The notes under the pieces were generated by a model. That model did no database searches and was not told the DNA's origin. It saw only the letters and a list, made by a program, of their open reading frames with translations. A DNA stretch of 11,336 nucleotides, taken from contig UQVG01000041.1 of NCBI GenBank assembly GCA_900544435.1, positions 1 through 11,336 on the forward strand, read 5' to 3'. This DNA comes from an uncultured Erysipelotrichaceae bacterium. GTDB lineage: Bacteria; Bacillota_I; Bacilli_A; Erysipelotrichales; Coprobacillaceae. Position numbers and translations under genes: made by a program. Shown here piece after piece: positions 5,694-11,336 of the stretch; the stretch's first letter is position 1; every line of letters starts with the position of its first letter.

Positions 5694-6251
5694 GTGGAAG
5701 ATATTGTAGGAAAGAAAATCTTAATACATGGATATAAACATAATGGTAAAATACATAGATGTTGGTCGAAGGGGCTTGTTTTACAAGAAACAGATGATCA
5801 TTACATTGTTATTAATAATCGAACATTGGTGACAGAATCAGATGGAAGAATGTGGCATACACGTGAACCTGCCATTTGGTATATGCCTAAACATAAATGG
5901 TATAATGTGATTTGCATGATTAGAAAAACAGGTGTGTATTATTATTGTAATATTGCTTCACCAACTTTATATGATGGAGAAGCTTTAAAATATATTGATT
6001 ATGATTTAGATTTGAAGGTTTTTCCAGATGGAAATTATCGTATTTTAGATCAAGAAGAATATCGTCAACATGCTCGAGAAATGGGCTATAGTGATGAATT
6101 AGATAAGATTTTAAAGAAGCAGCTAGATATTTTGATTGAATTGGCTATAAAAAAAGGTGGACCATTTGATCAGGATTTTACTAAGAAATGGTATAGTTTT
6201 TACCAAGATTTAAAAGAGGGTTATTATGGAAAAAGTGATTACTATAAATAA
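5694..6251 (+). CDS. DUF402 nucleoside tri-/diphosphate phosphatase (YgaC/Sa1684-like)
   Basis: The 185-residue product belongs to the DUF402/FomD-like family whose Firmicute members (B. subtilis YgaC, S. aureus Sa1684) hydrolyse nucleoside tri- and diphosphates. Typical length is about 180. Characteristic segments are KHNGKIHRCW near the N-terminus, NRTLVTESDGRMWHTREPAIWY, KWYNVICMIR, YYYCNIASPT and LKYIDYDLDLKVFPDGNYRILDQEEY. The Asp/Glu-rich IDYDLDLKVFPDG segment is where the metal-binding acidic residues lie in the family. The start is GTG 5694, nine bases after AAGGAG. An in-frame GTG at 5658 lies in the -10 box of the promoter and would be untranscribed. It is the first gene of the operon and overlaps tsaE by 26 bases, suggesting coupled translation. 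The cellular role in this organism is not evident. Confidence 0.88.
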   Translation: MEDIVGKKILIHGYKHNGKIHRCWSKGLVLQETDDHYIVINNRTLVTESDGRMWHTREPAIWYMPKHKWYNVICMIRKTGVYYYCNIASPTLYDGEALKYIDYDLDLKVFPDGNYRILDQEEYRQHAREMGYSDELDKILKKQLDILIELAIKKGGPFDQDFTKKWYSFYQDLKEGYYGKSDYYK

Positions 6252-6696
6252 TAGAGATGAAACATTAGCTTTTGGTGAATATTTAGGAAAATTACTAGAA
6301 CCTCATATGTTGTTGACACTTAATGGTGATTTAGGTGCAGGAAAAACAACATTTACTAAGGGAATAGGAAAAGGTTTAGGTGTTAAAAGGATTATTAATT
6401 CACCGACTTTTACAATTTTAAAACAATATCAAGGAAATTATCAATTATCTCATTTTGATGCTTATCGATTAGAAGGGCAAAGTGAAGATTTAGGTTTTGA
6501 AGAAATCTTTGATAGTGATGATATTTGTGTGGTTGAATGGCCAGAATTTTTAGAAGAAATTTTACCTCAAGAACGTTTAGCAATAACGATTAAAAGAATA
6601 GATGATGATCAAAGAGAATTTGTTTTAAATCCAGTTGGAAAAAAATATGAAGAACTTGTAAAGGAGATTGATTATGAAAACAATTGTCATGGATAG
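6226..6696 (+). CDS. tsaE: tRNA threonylcarbamoyladenosine biosynthesis ATPase TsaE
   Basis: TsaE is the P-loop ATPase that binds the TsaB-TsaD heterodimer and resets it between rounds of t6A37 synthesis on ANN-decoding tRNAs. The 156-residue product matches the family (about 150-160). The Walker A loop GDLGAGKTT is at 34-42, followed by the switch-like NSPTFTILKQY. HFDAYRL (76-82) is the conserved H-x-D-x-YRL element, and VVEWPEFLEEILP corresponds to the Walker B and catalytic Glu-Trp region. The ATG at 6226 has AGAGGG (6215-6220) five bases upstream, inside the previous gene. It overlaps the next gene tsaB by 23 bases. Both overlaps imply translational coupling. Confidence 0.95.
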   Translation: MEKVITINNRDETLAFGEYLGKLLEPHMLLTLNGDLGAGKTTFTKGIGKGLGVKRIINSPTFTILKQYQGNYQLSHFDAYRLEGQSEDLGFEEIFDSDDICVVEWPEFLEEILPQERLAITIKRIDDDQREFVLNPVGKKYEELVKEIDYENNCHG

Positions 6697-7279
6697 TGCT
6701 AATAAATATTTAGTAGTAGCTTTATATGAAAATCAAAAATGTTTAGCTTCTTTACAAGAAGAAGGAAATCGAAAACAATCAGAATATGCAATCGTTTATT
6801 TGCAAAAATTATTGCAAGAAAATCATTTGAAGATGAGTGATTTTGATGAAATGGTCATTACAATTGGTCCTGGTTCTTATACAGGAGTACGTGTTGCATT
6901 AACAATTGCTAAAACATTAAATGCGACAATGAATATTAAAATAAAGACAGTTTCTTCATTAAAAGCAATGGCAGGAATGAAAAAAGCAATTTCGATTTTA
7001 GATGCCAGAAGTAAAAAAGTGTTTTTAGGTATTTATAATGAAGGAAAAACAGTTGTTGAAGATTGTATTATTTCTTTAGATGAGTTTGAAAATTATCAAA
7101 AGCAATACAGTGATTATGAAATTGTTGGGGATACAGAGTTAATAGGATTATCAGAAAAAGAAACTGATCTTGCTCATAATATTTATGTGCTTTCAACTTT
7201 AGAAAAAGAAATAGAAAATGTGGATGGTCTTGTTCCAAGATATATTAAGGAAGTCGAGGCTAAGAAGATATGTCAATAA
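6674..7279 (+). CDS. tsaB: tRNA threonylcarbamoyladenosine biosynthesis protein TsaB
   Basis: TsaB is the inactive ASKHA-fold partner that dimerises with TsaD and scaffolds the t6A transferase. The 201-residue product is a little shorter than the usual 215-230. The diagnostic GPGSYTGVRV lies at 65-74, followed by a helix with ALTIAKTLN. SILDARSKKVFLGIY follows, as in the family. The C-terminus ends with LVPRYIKEVEAKK, similar to the usual PxYlR tail. I chose ATG 6674, seven bases after AAGGAG (6661-6666). An upstream in-frame TTG at 6668 is too close to that site. The C-terminal overlap with rimI is 10 bases. Confidence 0.95.
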   Translation: MKTIVMDSANKYLVVALYENQKCLASLQEEGNRKQSEYAIVYLQKLLQENHLKMSDFDEMVITIGPGSYTGVRVALTIAKTLNATMNIKIKTVSSLKAMAGMKKAISILDARSKKVFLGIYNEGKTVVEDCIISLDEFENYQKQYSDYEIVGDTELIGLSEKETDLAHNIYVLSTLEKEIENVDGLVPRYIKEVEAKKICQ

Positions 7280-7710
7280 AAGAAATGAAAGAAGAAGATT
7301 TAAAGAAAGTTGTAGAATTAGAAAAAGATCTTTTTCTATCACCTTGGAACGAAGAAGATTTTAAACATGAAATAAAAGAAAATCCCATGGCGGGATATTA
7401 TGTTATGGAAAAAGAAAACCAAATTATTGGATATATCGGACTATGGTTTTTAGGAGATCAATGCCAAATTACAACGATTGCAACAGATCGTCATTATCAA
7501 GGACAAGGTTATGCGAGTCAATTGATGGAATATGCTCTTGAAAAAAGTGAAGAGTTACATTATCAAAATGTTAACTTAGAAGTACGTGTTTCAAATGTAA
7601 AAGCAATAGCACTTTATCAAAAATTTGGTTTTAAAAATGTTGCTATTAGAAAAAGGTATTATAGTAATGGTGAAGATGCTTATTTAATGATCAAGGAATT
7701 GGAGGGATAG
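7270..7710 (+). CDS. rimI: Ribosomal protein S18-alanine N-acetyltransferase (RimI-type GNAT)
   Basis: The 146-residue product is a single GNAT domain of the RimI subfamily, which acetylates the N-terminal Ala of ribosomal protein S18 using acetyl-CoA. The N-terminal IKEMKEEDLKKVVELEKDLFLSPWNEEDF is typical of RimI. The acetyl-CoA pyrophosphate loop is QGQGYASQLMEYAL, the Q/R-x-x-G-x-G/A motif. NVNLEVRVSNVKAIALYQKFGFKNVAIRKRYY is the conserved C-terminal half with the "N..A..lY.k.GF" signature. RimI commonly sits between tsaB and tsaD in Firmicutes, which supports the name. The upstream Shine-Dalgarno site is weak, consistent with translational coupling to tsaB through the 10-base overlap. 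The true substrate is assumed from family and context. Confidence 0.92.
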   Translation: MSIKEMKEEDLKKVVELEKDLFLSPWNEEDFKHEIKENPMAGYYVMEKENQIIGYIGLWFLGDQCQITTIATDRHYQGQGYASQLMEYALEKSEELHYQNVNLEVRVSNVKAIALYQKFGFKNVAIRKRYYSNGEDAYLMIKELEG

Positions 7711-7712
7711 AA

Positions 7713-8730
7713 ATGTCTTTATTATTAGCAATCGAATCAAGTTGTGATGAAATGGCTATGGCTGTTTTAAAAGATGATAGAGAATTTTTAAGTAGTGTGG
7801 TTGCCAGTCAAATTGATATACATGCTATGTATGGGGGTGTTGTTCCTGAAATTGCTAGTCGTAAGCATGTAGAATGTGTGTCGGTTGTTTTAAAAGAAAC
7901 ATTAAAAAAAGCAAATGTAAAAATGGAAGATATTGATGCTATATGTGTAACAAAAGGGCCAGGACTTGTTGGTTCTTTACATATTGGTTTACAAGTAGCT
8001 AAGACACTTTCCTTAGCTTATGATAAACCATTAATTGGTGTTCATCATATTGCAGGACATATTTATGCTAATAATTTTGAAAAGGATATTATTTATCCTG
8101 CATTGTGTCTTGTTGTTAGTGGTGGACATACAGAACTTGTATTGATGAAAAAACCGTATTCGTTTGAAGTAATTGGTGAAACTTTGGATGATGCTGTAGG
8201 AGAAGCCTATGATAAGGTAGGAAGAGTATTAAATTTACCTTATCCTGGAGGACCTGTTTTAGATAAAATGGCACATTTAGGAAATGCAAGTTACCATTTA
8301 CCTAAACCTTTAGATGATGATAGTTATAATTTCAGTTTTAGTGGTTTAAAATCTGCGGTAATCAATTTAGCACATAATCATCATCAAAAAGGATTGGAAA
8401 TCAATCAAAATGATTTAGCCACTTCTTTTCAAAATGTTGTAGTTGATGTTTTAGTAGATAAAACAATGAGGGCTGCTAAAGAATATGGTGTTAAAGAAAT
8501 TATGCTAGCTGGTTTCAGCAAATAAAGGGTTAAGAGAAAAAATGACAGCTCAAGTAGCTATGCTAAAAGGTGTGCAATTATCCCTTCCACCGATGAAATG
8601 TTGTACAGATAATGCAATGATGATTGCTTTAGCAGGAAAAGTTATGTATGATAATAATAAGTTTAGTGACTTATCGCTTGGCATTAAACCACATCTCGAT
8701 TTAGAATTAGAATCAATAGGAGGGGATTAG
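7713..8730 (+). pseudogene. tsaD: tRNA N6-adenosine threonylcarbamoyltransferase TsaD, split by a frameshift
   Basis: TsaD transfers threonylcarbamoyl from its adenylate to A37 of ANN-decoding tRNAs. Two ORFs together cover the whole protein of about 338 residues. The first, 7713-8525 (270 codons), starts six bases after GGAGGG (7701-7706). It holds AIESSCDEM, the metal ligands H112 and H116 in HHIAGH, SGGHTEL (136-142), GEAYDKVGR, PYPGGP and FSFSGLKSA. After LAG (267) it runs into F-S-K-stop. The frame that continues reads SANKGLREKM from 8515 and then ATAQVA-like MTAQVAM, CCTDNAMMIA and the C-terminal KPHLDLE. The family expects AGGV(S/A)ANKGLR, so about five bases (two residues minus one base) are missing near 8511-8515. 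The break separates H112/H116 from the third ligand, Asp of CTDNA (8608-8610). Neither fragment should be active alone. TsaD is essential in most bacteria, so a sequencing error must be considered first. Confidence 0.93.
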
Positions 8731-8731
8731 T

Positions 8732-9364
8732 GTGGAGAAAAAAATATCGAAAGCGACGATGTCCCGTTTTCCTGTTTATTTAAAAGCACTTAGAAAAATG
8801 CAACATGAAGGAAAAGAAACATGTTTGTCGAGTGAACTTTATGAAATTACAGGAATACAAGATACAACAATTAGACGTGACTTTACATATCTATCAAAAA
8901 CAGATAATTTTGGAAGACGTGGTCGAGGCTATGATGTAAAGCATCTTATTGATGGATTAAGTGAGGTATTAGGTCTTGGATTAGATGAGCCTATTATTTT
9001 AATTGGTGTTGGTAATTTAGGAAGTGCCATTTTAAAGTATAATCGTTGGCAGTATACAGTTGGTAAAATTGTCTGTGGTTACGATATGGATAAAAATAAA
9101 GAAGGGGAAAGATTTGGGGTTAAAATCTGTCATATTGATAGATTAGAAGAAACTTTCCCAAGCGATTGTAAAATTGCTATTTTAGCAATTTCAGAAAATG
9201 TTCAGGAAACAGTAGATCGTTTAATGAAATTGGGTATTAAAGGAATTGTAGATTTTACACATAGTCATTTTATGGTTCATGAAGGCGTAGAAGTCCAAAC
9301 AGTAGATGTTGTGGTAGCTATTCAAGAATTAGTAATTAAAATGAAATCAAATGATCAAGAATAG
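8732..9364 (+). CDS. rex: Redox-sensing transcriptional repressor Rex
   Basis: Rex represses fermentation and NADH-oxidising genes and leaves DNA when NADH is high relative to NAD+. The 210-residue product has the family length. Residues 1-80 form the winged-helix domain: [16 protein letters not shown], then [37 protein letters not shown] with the DNA-recognition helix and basic wing. The Rossmann domain follows with GVGNLGSA (92-99) as the dinucleotide loop and the acidic [14 protein letters not shown] after the second strand. [30 protein letters not shown] matches the rest of the fold, and the C-terminal helix mediates domain-swapped dimerisation. The start is GTG 8732, eight bases after AGGAGG (8718-8723), two bases past the tsaD stop. 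No Rex box was recognised in the operon promoter. Confidence 0.96.
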   Translation: MEKKISKATMSRFPVYLKALRKMQHEGKETCLSSELYEITGIQDTTIRRDFTYLSKTDNFGRRGRGYDVKHLIDGLSEVLGLGLDEPIILIGVGNLGSAILKYNRWQYTVGKIVCGYDMDKNKEGERFGVKICHIDRLEETFPSDCKIAILAISENVQETVDRLMKLGIKGIVDFTHSHFMVHEGVEVQTVDVVVAIQELVIKMKSNDQE

Positions 9365-9374
9365 GGAGAGAAAA

Positions 9375-10757
9375 ATGTTTGAATTTATTACAGTAAGAGA
9401 ATTATATGAATTATATATCAATGATAGAGATCAATTAGATGGAATTGAATATGTTGAATTACAAGGATGGATCCGTACAAATAGAAATAGTGGGAAAGTT
9501 GGATTTTTAGCTTTAAATGATGGAACATATTTTAAAAATGTGCAAGTTGTGTATTTAGATGAAATTATTGATAATTATGAAGAAGCTTCTCATATTTCTA
9601 CAGGAAGCGCTGTTAAAGTAACTGGAAAATTAAAATTAACTCCATCAGGAAAACAACCTTTTGAAATTGAAGCAACACATTTAGTGGTAGAAGGAACTTG
9701 TGATGAAGATTTCCCATTACAAAAGAAAAGACATTCTTTTGAATATATGAGAGAAATTCCTCATTTAAGACCAAGAGCAAATACTTTTTATGCAATCTTT
9801 AGATTAAGATCGGTTTTATCAATGGCTATTCATGAATTCTTTCAAAATCAAGGATTCGTTTATGTGCATACACCAATTATTACTTCAAATGATGGTGAAG
9901 GTGCTGGAGAAATGTTTAGAGCAACAACAATTGATAATACTGAATTTGATAAAGATTTCTTTGGAAAAGAAGCCTATTTAACAGTTACAGGACAATTACA
10001 TGTTGAAGCTTTTGCATTAACATATCGTGATGTTTATACATTTGGACCTGCCTTTAGAGCGGAAAATTCAAATACTTCAAGACATGCAAGCGAATTTTGG
10101 ATGATTGAACCTGAAATTGCTTTTGCTGATTTAGAAGATGATATGGATTTAATTGAAGATATGGTTAAATACTGTATTGATTATGTTTTAGATAATGCTC
10201 CAGAAGAAATGAAATTCTTTGAAAGCATGATTGATAAAGAATGTATTAAACGTATTAAAGCAGTGAGAGACAGCGACTTTAAACGTATGACTTATACAGA
10301 AGCAATTGATTATTTATTAAAAGCAGATGTTAAGTTTGAAAATAAAGTTGAATGGGGTATGGACTTAAATTCAGAACATGAACGTTATATTTGTGAAAAA
10401 ATCGTTGGTGGACCAGTATTTTTAACAGATTATCCTAAAGAAATCAAAGCATTCTATATGCGTTTAAATGATGATGGAAAAACAGTAGCTGCTTGTGATT
10501 TACTTGTTCCAGGAATTGGAGAACTTGTTGGTGGATCACAACGTGAAGAAAGATATGATGTCTTAGAAAAAATCATGGATGAAAAAGGTATGGCCAAAGA
10601 AGGATTACAATGGTACATGGATTTACGTCGTTTTGGAGGATGTAAACATGCTGGATTTGGTTTAGGATTCGATCGTTTCTTAATGTATTTAACTGGTATG
10701 CAAAATATTAGAGATGTTGAACCATTCCCAAGAACTCCAAGAAATTTAAAATTCTAA
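9375..10757 (+). CDS. asnS: Asparagine--tRNA ligase
   Basis: AsnRS charges tRNA-Asn with asparagine using ATP. The 460-residue product has the family length. The N-terminal OB-fold anticodon-binding domain is seen in [25 protein letters not shown]. The class II core follows: [17 protein letters not shown] and motif 1, then [20 protein letters not shown], the motif 2 loop [24 protein letters not shown], and motif 3 [19 protein letters not shown]. It ends [30 protein letters not shown] is typical of AsnRS as opposed to AspRS. ATG 9375 is used, with GGGAGAG (9364-9370) four bases upstream; an ATG at 9351 would sit inside rex without a Shine-Dalgarno. It is the last gene of the operon, followed by a terminator. 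Confidence 0.97.
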   Translation: MFEFITVRELYELYINDRDQLDGIEYVELQGWIRTNRNSGKVGFLALNDGTYFKNVQVVYLDEIIDNYEEASHISTGSAVKVTGKLKLTPSGKQPFEIEATHLVVEGTCDEDFPLQKKRHSFEYMREIPHLRPRANTFYAIFRLRSVLSMAIHEFFQNQGFVYVHTPIITSNDGEGAGEMFRATTIDNTEFDKDFFGKEAYLTVTGQLHVEAFALTYRDVYTFGPAFRAENSNTSRHASEFWMIEPEIAFADLEDDMDLIEDMVKYCIDYVLDNAPEEMKFFESMIDKECIKRIKAVRDSDFKRMTYTEAIDYLLKADVKFENKVEWGMDLNSEHERYICEKIVGGPVFLTDYPKEIKAFYMRLNDDGKTVAACDLLVPGIGELVGGSQREERYDVLEKIMDEKGMAKEGLQWYMDLRRFGGCKHAGFGLGFDRFLMYLTGMQNIRDVEPFPRTPRNLKF

Positions 10758-10782
10758 AAGCCTATTCGTTAGGCTTTTTTTT
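10756..10782 (+). terminator. Intrinsic terminator after asnS
   Basis: AAAAGCCTA (10756-10764) pairs with TAGGCTTTT (10770-10778) around a TTCGT loop and continues into a T tract. It starts at the last bases of asnS and ends the seven-gene operon. Its T run directly abuts the -10 box of the next gene. Confidence 0.9.
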
Positions 10783-10785
10783 GTG

Positions 10786-10791
10786 TATAAT
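10786..10791 (+). promoter_or_regulatory. Putative -10 box for the last gene
   Basis: TATAAT preceded by TTGTG, the same TTGTGTATAAT string as in the promoter at 5656-5666. The Shine-Dalgarno AGGAGGTG (10796-10803) follows after only four bases, so the message would have almost no leader. The -35 position falls in the asnS terminator and shows no clear box. Confidence 0.45.
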
Positions 10792-10809
10792 ATGTAGGAG
10801 GTGACATGC

Positions 10810-11336
10810 ATGAATGAGTATGATTTGATGAATCTCTATTTTAATTTTATTTTTAAAGAAGGTAAAAAGTCATTTAGAGATGTTTATGCAAGTTATGAAC
10901 AACTTGAAGAATTTAAAAATTGGTTGACAAAACAGAATATTCATTTTCCTTTTGTTCATCAAATTCAAAAAAATGAATGTGAGTTGCTTTTCAGAAGTAA
11001 AAACTTTGAAATATATGATACTGCTTTTAAAACAAGTTATGCGCAAGATTTTCATAAATATGTTGCTGGTGAAAAAGAAAAGTATCAAGTGATTTTATTA
11101 TCTGGAAAAGATGAACGATTTTTTGAAAAAATTGATGATTGTTATGATTATAAAGTAATGAGAGTTTTCTGTATAAAAAAAGCATTGAAAGAGGATATTT
11201 CTTTATATGGACCCTACCATCTTTTTTTGAATGCTCTTTATCAAATAGATCGTTGGCCAGGTGTTTTTATATTTAAAGATGAACAAAGCGTTTTCTACCC
11301 TGTAAAAAATATGGAGGATGTAAAAGAAGGCTTTAG
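10810..11336 (+). CDS. Hypothetical protein, 3' end cut by the window
   Basis: An open frame of 175 codons runs to the window edge without a stop. Two start positions were weighed: ATG 10810, six bases after AGGAGGTG (10796-10803), is in frame. ATG 10806 reads M-H-E-stop and is out. The protein begins MNEYDLMNLYFNFIFKEG and is rich in Lys, Phe and Tyr. It has no signal peptide and no membrane segment. Segments that may help a search are FEEFKNWL-like EQLEEFKNWLTKQNIHFP, YQVILLSGKDERFFEKI, MRVFCIKKALKEDISLYGPYH and WPGVFIFKDEQSVFYPV. The alternation of charged and aromatic residues suggests a soluble alpha/beta protein. I do not recognise the family. Codon use and base composition look like those of the neighbours. 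It is separated from asnS by a terminator. Confidence 0.8.
   Translation, partial: MNEYDLMNLYFNFIFKEGKKSFRDVYASYEQLEEFKNWLTKQNIHFPFVHQIQKNECELLFRSKNFEIYDTAFKTSYAQDFHKYVAGEKEKYQVILLSGKDERFFEKIDDCYDYKVMRVFCIKKALKEDISLYGPYHLFLNALYQIDRWPGVFIFKDEQSVFYPVKNMEDVKEGF

Noticed and set aside
8505..8530. Programmed +1 frameshift to make full-length TsaD
   Set aside because: A +1 shift would restore the frame but still leave out two residues of the glycine motif, and no known slippery or stimulatory element is seen; deletion or sequencing error is simpler.
8542..8730. Independent 62-residue protein
   Set aside because: It is the TsaD C-terminus in frame with the SANKGLREK codons upstream and has no proper ribosome binding site for its ATG.
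9613..9795. 60-codon minus-strand ORF inside asnS
   Set aside because: Shadow of asnS with no translation signals.
10870..11088. 72-codon minus-strand ORF
   Set aside because: Antisense to the well-started plus-strand gene at 10810, Phe/Ile-rich as expected from reversed Lys/Glu/Asn codons, no Shine-Dalgarno.

Overview
The window is a strongly AT-rich piece of bacterial chromosome with strong Shine-Dalgarno sites, TTGAAA/TATAAT promoters and many compact intrinsic terminators. The gene set points to a low-GC Firmicute: S15 with its own leader, GlmS behind a glmS ribozyme, AckA, ThiT behind a TPP riboswitch, a YgaC/Sa1684-type DUF402 phosphatase, the t6A genes and Rex. I infer a member of the Erysipelotrichia (Coprobacillus/Catenibacterium-like gut bacteria) from overall style; the exact taxon is not proven by the sequence. 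No insertion sequence, phage gene, CRISPR array, rRNA or tRNA gene was seen. This is housekeeping chromosome, not a mobile region.

Layout: (1) Positions 2-478 are the 3' half of a multi-pass membrane protein of the AI-2E/YtvI family. (2) Positions 475-883 are a self-contained rpsO unit with promoter, structured leader, gene and terminator. (3) Positions 904-3006, minus strand, are glmS with promoter, a glmS ribozyme in its leader and a terminator. (4) Positions 3055-3650, plus strand, are a small gene resembling a diverged MazF/PemK protein. It converges on ackA (minus, 3651-4841) with one shared bidirectional terminator. (5) Positions 4912-5637 are promoter, TPP riboswitch, expression-platform terminator, thiT and terminator. 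(6) Positions 5639-10782 look like one seven-gene operon: DUF402 phosphatase, tsaE, tsaB, rimI, tsaD, rex, asnS. The first four overlap or nearly touch. (7) From 10786 an unrecognised gene starts and runs off the window.

The genes form three themes. One is small-molecule feedback through RNA: GlcN6P on glmS, thiamine diphosphate on thiT, and probably S15 on its own mRNA. The second is tRNA function: TsaB/TsaD/TsaE build t6A37 on ANN-decoding tRNAs, which include tRNA-Asn, the substrate of AsnRS at the operon's end. The third is energy and redox state: acetate kinase, and Rex, which reads NADH/NAD+.

The most striking point is that tsaD, normally essential, is broken. A net loss of about five bases at 8511-8515, in the conserved AGGV-ANKGLR motif, splits it into two reading frames and separates the three metal ligands of the active site. 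This is either a sequence error or a real lesion, and is the first thing to check. I did not find a clearly new multi-gene system; the other points worth follow-up are RNA structures (rpsO leader, the helix flanking the glmS ribozyme) and two uncharacterised proteins.
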